Shown here piece by piece: positions 36,692 to 45,514 of a stretch of DNA of 64,000 nucleotides. The DNA lies in contig BHEP01000008.1 of NCBI GenBank assembly GCA_003851245.1, positions 1-64,000 of the forward strand, read 5' to 3'. The notes beneath the pieces are model-generated. The model saw nothing but the letters and a program-made list of their open reading frames with translations. It had not been told where the DNA came from and did no database searches. A program made the position numbers and the translations under genes. The first letter of the stretch is position 1, and each line of letters opens with the position of its first letter. The stretch is from Bacteroidales bacterium (GTDB taxonomy: Bacteria; Bacteroidota; Bacteroidia; Bacteroidales; Azobacteroidaceae).

Positions 36692-38332
36692 TCAAACGAT
36701 TTCTTCCTTGTCTTTGTCCCAATATTTGGTGCGTCCTTCGAGATATGCGCGAGTGCCCATGTGTGCAGCCATAGCTTCTTCAAAGGCAGAATCGATATCA
36801 CAGCTGGGTTTGCTTCCTGTTCTGATAGAATGAATCCATTCTCTGAGATGCAGGTGGGTGGTGTCGTATCGTTTGCCATCTACATAGGTGTATAGGAGTC
36901 CGCGCTGTGCAAAATATAGTTCGGTGGCCGATGTGATGGCATCTACATCATTTTGCCCTGGTATGTAGGTATAAAAAGGTTCGTCGGGCTTTATTATACC
37001 CTTACTTATTTTATCCTTATATTGGGTAGATGCTTGGTCGGCCTTTACTATAAGGGTGTTTGAAACCTCCATTTGTGCATCGTGTCCCATTATCACCTTT
37101 CCTCTAGGGCGATTGCTTGCCAAGGTGGCACTGTATAGCATTGTTAGGTCTTTGTCTGGAAACTCGAATGTTGTTTGCAGCACATCGGGCACTGTTCGTC
37201 CGTCTTTGAAGAAATATACTCCTCCCGAGGAGCTTGCCGAATGTGGTATGCCTACGCCCATAATTTGATTTATGGCGTCGTATTCGTGAGTTAGCAAGTC
37301 GCCACTTAGGCCAGTGCTATAGTCCCACCAGCAGCGCCAGCGGAAGAATCGTTCTAGGCTAAATTGATCGCGAGGCTCGGGGCCTAAGAATCTTTCGAGC
37401 TTGTTGGTAGTCATGTAGTCTATATATTCTTTAATACATTCTTCGGGTCCATCAAACTGCTTCCAGTCTATGCTTTGTGGGCTTGCTCCATCTATAATAG
37501 GATATACCCATGCTCCATTGGGATCGTTTCTATTGGTGCATACCTCTATAAGGGATATTTTGCCAAGAATGCCTCTATCTATTATTTCTTTGGCGCGTAC
37601 GTAGCTATCGGTTTGTCGTCCTTGATGCCCGAGTTGAAATACTACACCACTTTGCTTTACGGCCTCTCTCACACGGTATGTTTCGGGCACTGTCCATGAT
37701 AGGGGTTTTTCTACATATACATGTTTGCCAGCAGCGGCAGCAGCTATTGCCATGGTGCTATGCCATTGGTCGGGTGTTGCTATTACTACGGCGTCCACAT
37801 CGTCGGCAGCTATGAGTTGTAGGTAGTTGCGGTATCGTTTGGGAGCCGCACCAAATTTGCCACTCAAGCCCTCGCGCTCCACATTGGCACCGGCCAATAT
37901 GGCATCATCGCCATATATATCAAAGATGTCGCAAACGGCGGTTATGCTTATGTTTAGGTCGTCTTGCTGACAAAACTGCTGATAGCGGCTATCTTTTTTG
38001 TCGGTCTTTGCTGCCTCAATCAGTGTTTGTAGATATTGGGGTTCGGCAAATCCAAGTCCGCGCATAAGTTGCTTCCCGCGTATGCCAAAGCCAATTAGTC
38101 CGATGCGTATTTGCTTGCCTTCCATTACTGCAGGCACTGGAGGGCGACTGTTGAAGGTAAAATTAGTGCCCAAACTTCGTGCTTCTGTATCGTATTTGGT
38201 TTTTGCATATACACCCAAACCAAGTGCTCCTAATACGGGAATGCTTGCGAGTGTTTTTATAAGATTGCGTCTACCATTGCTTTGGGGTTCTTGCGGATGA
38301 GTTTCTATATTTTTTCGTTCGTCTGTTGCCAT
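36692..38332 (-). CDS. Gfo/Idh/MocA-family oxidoreductase with twin-arginine signal
   Basis: A 546-residue NAD(P)-dependent oxidoreductase. A twin-arginine-like signal (RRNLIKTLASIPVLGALGLG, about 21-40) suggests export to the periplasm in folded form. The Rossmann motif IGLIGFGIRG is near residue 77, and the family's EKP motif occurs in HVYVEKPLSW. The C-terminal alpha/beta domain follows. Substrates of such secreted members are usually sugars or inositols, but here they are unknown. It starts 4 bp after the DoxX gene, so the two form an operon. Confidence 0.9.
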   Translation of the reverse strand: MATDERKNIETHPQEPQSNGRRNLIKTLASIPVLGALGLGVYAKTKYDTEARSLGTNFTFNSRPPVPAVMEGKQIRIGLIGFGIRGKQLMRGLGFAEPQYLQTLIEAAKTDKKDSRYQQFCQQDDLNISITAVCDIFDIYGDDAILAGANVEREGLSGKFGAAPKRYRNYLQLIAADDVDAVVIATPDQWHSTMAIAAAAAGKHVYVEKPLSWTVPETYRVREAVKQSGVVFQLGHQGRQTDSYVRAKEIIDRGILGKISLIEVCTNRNDPNGAWVYPIIDGASPQSIDWKQFDGPEECIKEYIDYMTTNKLERFLGPEPRDQFSLERFFRWRCWWDYSTGLSGDLLTHEYDAINQIMGVGIPHSASSSGGVYFFKDGRTVPDVLQTTFEFPDKDLTMLYSATLASNRPRGKVIMGHDAQMEVSNTLIVKADQASTQYKDKISKGIIKPDEPFYTYIPGQNDVDAITSATELYFAQRGLLYTYVDGKRYDTTHLHLREWIHSIRTGSKPSCDIDSAFEEAMAAHMGTRAYLEGRTKYWDKDKEEIV

Positions 38333-38336
38333 TGTC

Positions 38337-38843
38337 TTATATTAGTTTGAGTTTAGAAAATAATGGCACAGTCTTTTTTAAGAAACGATCTATGCCAATG
38401 ATTTGTGAGGTAGGGAAGAGTAGCAGCACTAAAATGCCTGCCATTTCTACTATATTTTTATCTATCCAGAGGTAGGAGCCCTCAAACGGCATCATGTAGC
38501 TGGCACCAATGTAAGAGGGGTGCGACAGTGTATAAAAGCCCAGAAGCAGCAAGGCTCCCATAGATGAAAGCCTACCAAGAGTACCCGTTATCAGACCCAA
38601 GCCTATTAGTAGCAAAGACCACTCGTTCAATATGTTGATATACTGCAATATAGTGGCATTGCCTGCCATTTCCTTAAAAAAATCTCCTAGAAACCCTCCC
38701 GAATCCATTAGGTATGGATAGGATGTCCAGTTGGGTTTTAATATTTTTACTATGCCTTCGTATGCGAAGTGCCAACCTACACAGAGCCTAAATAAGACTA
38801 GCGCGCAGAGCTGCGGAGTACTGTAAGAATTATTAGTTGTCAT
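38337..38843 (-). CDS. DoxX-family membrane protein
   Basis: A 168-residue inner-membrane protein with four helices (about 10-30, 63-88, 91-108, 125-148) and the family's arginine/histidine in helix 1 (LFRLCVGWHFAYEG). DoxX-type proteins are associated with quinone or thiol redox chemistry. It is first in a two-gene unit with the exported Gfo/Idh oxidoreductase, so it may pass reducing equivalents from that enzyme into the membrane. That role is inferred from pairing only. Confidence 0.83.
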   Translation of the reverse strand: MTTNNSYSTPQLCALVLFRLCVGWHFAYEGIVKILKPNWTSYPYLMDSGGFLGDFFKEMAGNATILQYINILNEWSLLLIGLGLITGTLGRLSSMGALLLLGFYTLSHPSYIGASYMMPFEGSYLWIDKNIVEMAGILVLLLFPTSQIIGIDRFLKKTVPLFSKLKLI

Positions 38844-39063
38844 CTAACGTAAAATTTGGTTTGTGTATAATTATGAGCTAATCTTTTGATGTCGCGCCAA
38901 AGGGCGATTTTGAAATAAAGATGCGAATATACAACAGAATTATCTTTTAACCTTGCATTTATCCATCTTTTTTGTAGGCTCTACTAAAAATGATTGCAAT
39001 GAGGCATTCCCTTTCTTAGTAAAATAAAACACTAAAACCTTATTGGTTCCAAAAGTTTTCGCT

Positions 39064-39071
39064 TATCTTTG
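39064..39071 (+). promoter_or_regulatory. Promoter -7 box of the tetR-efflux operon
   Basis: TATCTTTG is a perfect TAnnTTTG match with TTGG (39043-39046) 17 bp upstream as a possible -33 element. It lies 46 bp before the TetR ATG at 39118. It overlaps a longer open frame from 39043, so that frame's N-terminus is not real. Confidence 0.6.
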
Positions 39072-39117
39072 CAGTCTAATCTCACCCTGGCGTGTAAGTA
39101 GTAATAAAGCAAAAAAT

Positions 39118-39729
39118 ATGGAACTAAAAAATCGAATCATAAACGAAGCCTCCGACCTATTCTTCTCCAATGGTGTGAGGAGTATCACAATGTCGGATAT
39201 AGCTCAGCACTTAGGAATATCGAAGAGAACGGTTTACGAAAACTTTAAGGATAAGGAAGATCTCTTGGCTCAATGTCTTGACTTGAGCATGAAAAAAGCA
39301 GATATAGAAAAAAAGCAAGTCACAGAAGAGTCGTCCAATGTGATAGAGTATTTGATGAAGTTGCATGCCCGTCAGCTACAAAGGGTACAGAATATTGATA
39401 AGAAAGTTCTTTACGACATAAAGAAATATCATCCCAATTTGTATAAAGTAATTGACCAACGACAAAAAGACGATCTAGGCATATTTGTTCCCCTCTTTGA
39501 GAAAGGAATAGAAGATGGACTTATCAGAGACGATTTGAATTCTGAAATATTGCTGTGGACACTAAAGTCGCAGTTAAAATCCTTGATTGATGGCGATTTT
39601 ATTCCTACCCAGAAGTTTCAGTTGTCAGAGTTTATGGACTCAATAGTATTTATTTTCTTAAGAGGAATCACTACCGCCAAGGGAAATGAATTAATTGCAG
39701 AATTGTCTCCTACAAAGAAGAGGCATTAA
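39118..39729 (+). CDS. TetR-family repressor of the RND operon
   Basis: A 203-residue regulator. The N-terminal helix-turn-helix (about 20-55, ITMSDIAQHLGISKRTVYENFKDKEDLL) is canonical TetR, and the C-terminal helices form the ligand-binding/dimer part. It is the first gene of the efflux operon (tolC, adaptor, RND) on the same strand, so it probably represses its own operon until a pump substrate is bound. I start at MELKNRII because the promoter box lies just upstream. 88 bp with a 15-bp repeat separate it from tolC. Confidence 0.92.
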   Translation: MELKNRIINEASDLFFSNGVRSITMSDIAQHLGISKRTVYENFKDKEDLLAQCLDLSMKKADIEKKQVTEESSNVIEYLMKLHARQLQRVQNIDKKVLYDIKKYHPNLYKVIDQRQKDDLGIFVPLFEKGIEDGLIRDDLNSEILLWTLKSQLKSLIDGDFIPTQKFQLSEFMDSIVFIFLRGITTAKGNELIAELSPTKKRH

Positions 39730-39740
39730 GAACATTATGT

Positions 39741-39785
39741 AAGAATATTAAGAATAAGAACATTAAGAATAAGAACATTAAGAAT
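39741..39785 (+). repeat. 15-bp tandem repeat between tetR and tolC
   Basis: AAGAATATTAAGAAT, then AAGAACATTAAGAAT twice, tile 39741-39785. A degenerate 13-base copy (39728-39740) overlaps the tetR stop codon, so the array starts from the coding end of tetR. Confidence 0.75.
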
Positions 39786-39817
39786 AAAAGTATATATAAC
39801 AACAAGTCATTTTATTT

Positions 39818-41131
39818 ATGAAAAGAATATGTTTGTGTTTTGTTTTACTATCTTTTTCACTTATAGGCGTTGCAGAGTCGCTCAAGCTTGAGATTACACT
39901 AGAGAAGGCAATAGATATTGCCTTGACAGACAATCCCTCAATAGTGGTGGCAGGTCAAGAGGTCAAGAAAAAAGATTATGCCAATAAAGAAGCTATGGCA
40001 GCCCTGTATCCTACATTAGAGGCTGGAGGTCAGTATACCCGAACTATAAAAAAACAGTCCTTAGCATTTCAGGGACAGAGCGTTCAGATAGGAACATCCA
40101 ACCAATGGGCAGGTGGATTTACGGCCAGCTTGCCACTCTTTGCCCCAACGCTATGGAAAAGTATCAACATATCCAAAGAAGATATGCAATTGGCTGTAGA
40201 GCGGTCGCGGGCTTCTAAAATAAGAGCAATTGCTGAGGTTAAAAATGCTTTTTATACAGTGCTGCTCACACAGGATTCTTACAATGTATTGAAACACAGC
40301 TACGACAATGCCGTAGACAATCATAGGGATATACGACAAAAATATGAAAATGGTATACTTGCAGAATTTGATCTTATAAGGGCAAACGTAAGGGTAAAAA
40401 GCCTTGAACCTAGCATGATACAGGCAGAAAACGGTATTAACCTATCTAAAATGCAACTCAAGGTGCTCATGGGCTTGGAAATGGATGTAGAGATAGATGC
40501 TGTAGGAAAACTCTCAGACTATGAGCCCGATATGTATGCTACATTGATGGGCGCCGATACCAGCCTTCTCAACAATTCAGACCTCAAGCAGGTAGCCCAA
40601 CAAGACAGGATACTCAAAGAAACCCTCGCCCTACATAAGTCGCAATACCTACCTACCATTGCCCTTTCGGGGGCCTACCAATGGGTGGCAATGAATGACA
40701 ATTTTACAATCAACAAAAACGAATACAATCCCTTTTCAAATGCCGTATTGTCGCTATCCATTCCTATATTTGATGGAGCAAGCAAGAGAAATAAAATAAG
40801 GCAAACCAATATCACCATTTCCCAATTGCGTGTTCAGGAAAATGATTTGCGCAGAAACCTGCAGCTCGCCGTAAGAAACAATATCGATGCCCTTTCCAAA
40901 AGTATTGAAGCCGCTGCTGCCGCCAAAGAAGGTGTGGCAGAGGCCGAAAGAGGATATACAATAGCCCTAAAGATGTACGATACCGGAATGGCAACACTCT
41001 TGGAAGTAAACGAAGCCGACCTAGCAAGAGTGAGTGCTAGCTTGCAGCACAAGCAGGCTATATTTGATTTCTTGTCGGCAAAAGCCAATCTCGACAATAT
41101 AGTGGGAGTGGAGAGCAACAGCAAACAATAG
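39818..41131 (+). CDS. TolC-family outer-membrane channel of the RND pump
   Basis: A 437-residue protein with a signal peptide (about 1-20, ending GVAES) and two OEP repeats (about 28-215 and 240-430). Long helices and the RQKYENGILAEFDLIRANVRVKSL segment are typical. It is the outer-membrane duct for the adaptor and RND transporter downstream. Its last codons and stop (TAG at 41129-41131) lie inside a 10-bp tandem repeat, so the C-terminal SNSKQ may be a by-product of repeat growth. Confidence 0.93.
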   Translation: MKRICLCFVLLSFSLIGVAESLKLEITLEKAIDIALTDNPSIVVAGQEVKKKDYANKEAMAALYPTLEAGGQYTRTIKKQSLAFQGQSVQIGTSNQWAGGFTASLPLFAPTLWKSINISKEDMQLAVERSRASKIRAIAEVKNAFYTVLLTQDSYNVLKHSYDNAVDNHRDIRQKYENGILAEFDLIRANVRVKSLEPSMIQAENGINLSKMQLKVLMGLEMDVEIDAVGKLSDYEPDMYATLMGADTSLLNNSDLKQVAQQDRILKETLALHKSQYLPTIALSGAYQWVAMNDNFTINKNEYNPFSNAVLSLSIPIFDGASKRNKIRQTNITISQLRVQENDLRRNLQLAVRNNIDALSKSIEAAAAAKEGVAEAERGYTIALKMYDTGMATLLEVNEADLARVSASLQHKQAIFDFLSAKANLDNIVGVESNSKQ

Positions 41132-41150
41132 CAAACAACAGCAAACAACA
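41121..41150 (+). repeat. 10-bp tandem repeat spanning the tolC stop codon
   Basis: GCAAACAATA, GCAAACAACA, GCAAACAACA occupy 41121-41150, preceded by a partial GCAACA. The first unit supplies the stop codon TAG of tolC, and the others lie in the 34-bp gap before the adaptor. Confidence 0.75.
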
Positions 41151-41165
41151 ACAAATAAAACGAAT

Positions 41166-42182
41166 ATGATGCTTAAGAAAGGTTTTTTGTGGGCAATAGC
41201 CCTAATACTGCTGGCAAGTGCTTGTGGAAAAAAGGATGATTCGCAGAATATAAAAGAAGAGATTAAAATAAAGGTAAACACCCAAATTGTAAGAGAAGAA
41301 ACCCTGTCTCGAATACTTACATATACCGCCAATATTGAAGGCGATAAGGTAAATAATATAAGCCCCGCTATGCCCATGCGCATAAAGCGTATTTTTGTTG
41401 AAGTGGGCGATAGGGTAGTAAAGGGGCAGAAATTGGTGGAGATGGACAATTCCAATCTTGAGCAACAAGGCATTCAGCTAAAAAACCTTGAGAGAGACTA
41501 CAAGCGCTACCAAGAACTGCTCAAGGTGGGTGGCATAGCCCAGCAGCAGGTAGACCAAATGAGGGTGCAGCTCGAAGTTTCGCAAGCCGCCATTGCCAAT
41601 ATGCAAGAAAACACAGTGCTTACCAGCCCTACTTCAGGCATTGTAAGCGCCAAAAACTACGACAATGGCGATGTGTATGGAGGGCAGCCCATTCTTACAG
41701 TACAGCAAATAAACCCCGTAAAGGCCATTATCAATGTTTCCGAAGCATACTTTCCAGAGGTAAAAACCAATATGCCTATAGAGATAAAATTAGATGTCTA
41801 TGCAGAAGAAATCTTTGCAGGAAGGGTAAAATTAATACATCCCACCATAGATCCCTTGAGCCATACCTTTCGGGTAGAAATAGAAATTAATAACGCCGAC
41901 CTTAGGGTGCGCCCCGGCATGTTTGCCCAGGTAAGCATCAATTTTGGATCATATCAGAAAGTGGTAATTCCCGACAATGCCGTGGTAAAACAAGTAGGAG
42001 CCAACGACCGCTTTGTTTTTATTGTTGAAAATGATAGGGCTGTATACAAAAAAGTAGAACTAGGACAGCGCTTTGGCGATAAATGGGAAATCATTGCCGG
42101 CATTAATAGCGGCGACTTGGTGGTGACAGGTGGCAAAACCCGATTGATGGATGGTATAGCAGTAGAGATATTAAAAAAATAA
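41166..42182 (+). CDS. RND-pump periplasmic adaptor lipoprotein
   Basis: A 338-residue AcrA/MexA-like lipoprotein. The signal ends at a lipobox LLASAC (Cys at about 19). The lipoyl half (PAMPMRIKRIFVEVGDRVVKGQKL), a coiled-coil hairpin (about 90-150), the second lipoyl half (SPTSGIVSAKNYDNGDV) and the barrel domain follow. It bridges TolC and the RND transporter. It is spaced 34 bp after tolC and 6 bp before the RND gene. MM gives a one-codon start ambiguity. Confidence 0.94.
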   Translation: MMLKKGFLWAIALILLASACGKKDDSQNIKEEIKIKVNTQIVREETLSRILTYTANIEGDKVNNISPAMPMRIKRIFVEVGDRVVKGQKLVEMDNSNLEQQGIQLKNLERDYKRYQELLKVGGIAQQQVDQMRVQLEVSQAAIANMQENTVLTSPTSGIVSAKNYDNGDVYGGQPILTVQQINPVKAIINVSEAYFPEVKTNMPIEIKLDVYAEEIFAGRVKLIHPTIDPLSHTFRVEIEINNADLRVRPGMFAQVSINFGSYQKVVIPDNAVVKQVGANDRFVFIVENDRAVYKKVELGQRFGDKWEIIAGINSGDLVVTGGKTRLMDGIAVEILKK

Positions 42183-42188
42183 GAAACA

Positions 42189-45100
42189 ATGAGTATATTT
42201 GAAACCGCCGTAAAAAAGCCCGTCACCACAGCACTTATATTTGTTGCAGTAGCTATAATAGGCCTTTTTTCGGCAAGTAGATTGGCAATAGACCTAATGC
42301 CAGATATTGAAACCAACCAGCTAACGGTGATCACAGCCTATGCTGGTGCCAGCGCCTCCGATATTGAGACAAACGTGAGCCGACCCATTGAGGACGTACT
42401 CAATTCCTGCGAAAACCTTAAGAAAATATCTTCGCAATCCAAAGACAATATGTCATTGGTGACGCTGGAGTTTAACTATGGAACGGACATCAATATCGCT
42501 ACCAATGATGTGCGCGACAAACTCGATATGGTAAAATCGGCACTGCCCGATGAGATAAGCAATCCCATCATCTTCAAGTTTAGCATGGACATGATACCGG
42601 TAGTTATTTATTCGGCCACGGCCACCGAAAGCGTCAATGCTCTATACAAAATACTCGACGAAAAGGTTGCCAACCCCCTCAATCGTGTAGCAGGAGTGGG
42701 TGCCGTTTCGGTGTCGGGAGCTCCCAAAAGACAGGTGCAGGTCAATGTATTGCCCAATAAATTAGAAGCCTATGGCATGACTGTAGAGCAAATTGCTAGC
42801 GTCATTGCCAGCGAAAATATGAACGTTCCCAGTGGGAGTTTTGATATAGGAACAGAAACTTATGCCCTTCGTATAGAGGGCGAGTTCAAAGAAAGCTCCG
42901 AACTCCTAAGCCTTATTGTAGGATCTCGTGGGGGGCGAAATATATACCTGCGCGATGTGGCAAGGGTCAATGATACCATACAAGATAGGATACAAGAAAC
43001 CTATACCAATGGTATTCAGGGAGCTACCATCATTGTTCAAAAACAATCAGGAGCCAACACCGTAGCCATAGCCAAAACGGTGAACAAAAGAATAGCAGAA
43101 CTTCAAAAAACATTACCCCCCGACATCAAGCTCTCGCTGGTGCTCGACACCTCCACTTTTATTGAATCGTCGATAGACTCACTCACCGAAACCATCATGC
43201 TCGCCGGATTGTTTGTAATGATAGTTGTGCTCCTCTTCCTTGGTCGATGGCGGGCCACCATCATAGTTATTATAGCAATACCCATATCTCTGATAGTTTC
43301 ATTTATTTATTTGATGGTTACGGGAGGCACACTGAATATAATTTCCCTATCCTCACTCTCCATAGCATTGGGAATGGTGGTAGACGACGCAATCGTTATA
43401 CTAGAAAATGTGACCACGCATATCGAGAAAGGAAGTACGCCCAAGGAGGCAGCAGTGCATGGAACCAATGAGGTTTCTACAGCCGTTATAGCCTCCACGC
43501 TGACCATAGTTGCCGTGTTTTTTCCTCTCACAATGATTACGGGACTAGCAGGCGTGATGTTTAAACAATTGGGCTGGATGGTGACGATAATGATGGTAGC
43601 CTCCACTGTAGTTGCCCTAAGCCTCACTCCCATGCTTTGCTCACAGTTGCTGCGATTAAACCCCAAGCATAGCTGGTTCGACAGGGCGCATGCTCCCGTC
43701 AAAAAAACACTCGACAGGCTAGATAATTGGTATGCCAAAATTCTTAATATCACTGTTAGAAATAGATGGAAAACAGTAGGTCTCTCTTTCTTAGCATTCT
43801 GCCTCATTATGTTTATTTGTAAGGATATAGAATCTGAATACATGCCAGCCTCCGACAATAACGAAATTTCATTGGAGGCCTTTCTGCCCACAGGCACACG
43901 CATGGAGGTGGCTAGGAGCACGGCATTGGAGATAAATCAATTGATAAAAGAAAAATATCCCGAAGTTACTATCGCCAATTTCTCGGTAGGACAGGCCGAT
44001 GAGAGCAATATGTTTGCCGCAGTGATGATGGGAAATGCTTCCAACCTCATAACCTACACAATGCGCTGTGTGCAATCTGACAAAAGAGATAGGAGCATAT
44101 ATCAGATAGCCAACCTTTTGCGTGCCGACCTCGACAACATGCCCGAATTGTATAAATATAAGGTCACTCCTGGGGGCAACAATAATATGACCTCTGGCTC
44201 CAGCTTTGTAGATGTAGAAATTTATGGCTACGACCTCGAAACCACCGACCGAGTATCCGAGGAAATGAAAAAACGCCTATCCCAAGTCGACGGATTGAAA
44301 GATTTAACAATTAGTAGGCAGGACTACAGGGCCGAATATCAGATAGAATTTGATAGAGAGAAGCTAGCACAAAACGGACTGAGCCTAGCCACAGCCGCCA
44401 CCTATGCACGCAATCGCATCAATGGACTCATAAGTTCAAAATTTAGGGAGGATGGCGATGAGTACGACATCATTGTTCAATACGACAAGGAGCACCGCCA
44501 ATCGATAGCCGATATTGAGAATATAGTAGTTTATAATGCAGAGGGCCGAGGGGTTAAAATAAGAGAGCTGGGCAAGGTTGTAGAAAAATTTTCCCTCCCT
44601 CAGATTGACCGACAAAATAGGGAGCGCATAATAAAGGTGCAGGGCTCACTCTATGGCGAAGCCTTGAGCGCCGTGATAGCCAATGTATATAAGGAAATAG
44701 ACCAAATGCAGGCCGATGGTGATATTCCCTCTGAGATAGGTATTAAAATTGGAGGGTCGCACGAAGATCAGCAGGAAACATTTGCCGACTTGGGCCTACT
44801 GATGGCCCTATGTATATTGTTGGTATACATAGTGATGGCAGCGCAGTTTGAGTCGCTAACCTATCCGTTTATTATTATGATGTCGCTGCCCTTTGGATTT
44901 GCTGGCGTTTTGTTGGCCTTGGTCATTGCAGGCAAGCCCCTGAGTTTGATGGCAATGATTGGTATAGTGATGCTTATTGGCATTGTGGTAAAAAATGGTA
45001 TCGTCATGATAGACTATATCAACCTCAACCGTGAGCGCGGCAAATCTATAGACCGCTCAGTAGTAGAGGGAGGTAAATCTAGGCTACGCCCAGTATTGAT

Positions 45101-45344
45101 GACCACTGCCACCACCATTTTGGGCATGATTCCTATGGCAATTCCTCGCGGACAAGGAGCCGAAATGTGGCAACCTATGGGTATTGCCATCGTTGGGGGG
45201 CTTGCCCTATCTACCATACTAACACTGGTATTGGTGCCTTCGCTATACTCTATTTTTGGATCTTCGGGGGTGTTTGTTGCTCGTCGCAAAAACAAGAAAT
45301 TATATGCTAAGTCAAATCCCAATTATTCAAAGTTTGTGGTATAG
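42189..45344 (+). CDS. RND-family multidrug efflux transporter (AcrB type)
   Basis: A 1051-residue proton-driven pump. Two groups of membrane helices (12 in total) surround two large periplasmic domains. The proton-relay motif GMVVDDAIVILENV in helix 4 is intact, and IGIVVKNGIVMIDYIN is its counterpart in helix 10. AcrB-like (HAE1/HAE2) rather than CusA-type, because the copper methionine triad is not evident to me. Located last in a TetR-TolC-adaptor-RND operon. The 19-bp perfect hairpin at 45355 lies 10 bp after its stop. Confidence 0.95.
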   Translation: MSIFETAVKKPVTTALIFVAVAIIGLFSASRLAIDLMPDIETNQLTVITAYAGASASDIETNVSRPIEDVLNSCENLKKISSQSKDNMSLVTLEFNYGTDINIATNDVRDKLDMVKSALPDEISNPIIFKFSMDMIPVVIYSATATESVNALYKILDEKVANPLNRVAGVGAVSVSGAPKRQVQVNVLPNKLEAYGMTVEQIASVIASENMNVPSGSFDIGTETYALRIEGEFKESSELLSLIVGSRGGRNIYLRDVARVNDTIQDRIQETYTNGIQGATIIVQKQSGANTVAIAKTVNKRIAELQKTLPPDIKLSLVLDTSTFIESSIDSLTETIMLAGLFVMIVVLLFLGRWRATIIVIIAIPISLIVSFIYLMVTGGTLNIISLSSLSIALGMVVDDAIVILENVTTHIEKGSTPKEAAVHGTNEVSTAVIASTLTIVAVFFPLTMITGLAGVMFKQLGWMVTIMMVASTVVALSLTPMLCSQLLRLNPKHSWFDRAHAPVKKTLDRLDNWYAKILNITVRNRWKTVGLSFLAFCLIMFICKDIESEYMPASDNNEISLEAFLPTGTRMEVARSTALEINQLIKEKYPEVTIANFSVGQADESNMFAAVMMGNASNLITYTMRCVQSDKRDRSIYQIANLLRADLDNMPELYKYKVTPGGNNNMTSGSSFVDVEIYGYDLETTDRVSEEMKKRLSQVDGLKDLTISRQDYRAEYQIEFDREKLAQNGLSLATAATYARNRINGLISSKFREDGDEYDIIVQYDKEHRQSIADIENIVVYNAEGRGVKIRELGKVVEKFSLPQIDRQNRERIIKVQGSLYGEALSAVIANVYKEIDQMQADGDIPSEIGIKIGGSHEDQQETFADLGLLMALCILLVYIVMAAQFESLTYPFIIMMSLPFGFAGVLLALVIAGKPLSLMAMIGIVMLIGIVVKNGIVMIDYINLNRERGKSIDRSVVEGGKSRLRPVLMTTATTILGMIPMAIPRGQGAEMWQPMGIAIVGGLALSTILTLVLVPSLYSIFGSSGVFVARRKNKKLYAKSNPNYSKFVV

Positions 45345-45354
45345 AATGGGATGT

Positions 45355-45396
45355 ATGCCTAAGTCTGTGTCCCTTTAGGGACACAGACTTAGGCAT
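45355..45396 (+). terminator. Perfect 19-bp hairpin after the RND operon
   Basis: Arms ATGCCTAAGTCTGTGTCCC and GGGACACAGACTTAGGCAT are perfect complements around a TTTA loop. The stem is longer than needed for termination and has no T-tract after it on either strand, so a role as terminator, mRNA 3'-end protector or protein site is possible. Confidence 0.75.
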
Positions 45397-45414
45397 GAAA
45401 TAAGAATTTATGTG

Positions 45415-45440
45415 TAATTTTGCCTACCTTTAGGTAGGCA
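45415..45440 (+). promoter_or_regulatory. Promoter -7 box and second TTTA-loop hairpin before the PII-like gene
   Basis: TAATTTTG (45415-45422) matches TAnnTTTG. It overlaps the left arm of a hairpin with arms TGCCTACC/GGTAGGCA and a TTTA loop (45421-45440). The hairpin shares TGCCTA and the loop with the one at 45355, so the pair may be related copies. Confidence 0.5.
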
Positions 45441-45514
45441 TCCTGTGTATTAGCAGATTGTAATAAGTAAGTAAATGAATAATTATAATAAGTCAAATAA
45501 AACAAACAACAATA

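Noticed and set aside
38890-38916. GC-rich hairpin (CGCGCC...GGGCG) upstream of the DoxX gene
   Set aside because: The arms pair imperfectly and the position on the 5' side of DoxX does not suit a terminator of either neighbour.
39043-39117. Longer N-terminus of the TetR protein
   Set aside because: A perfect -7 box at 39064-39071 lies inside this stretch, and the sequence is not TetR-like.
42189-45344. CusA-type heavy-metal RND
   Set aside because: The adaptor and transporter lack obvious methionine-rich metal sites, and a TetR repressor leads the operon.
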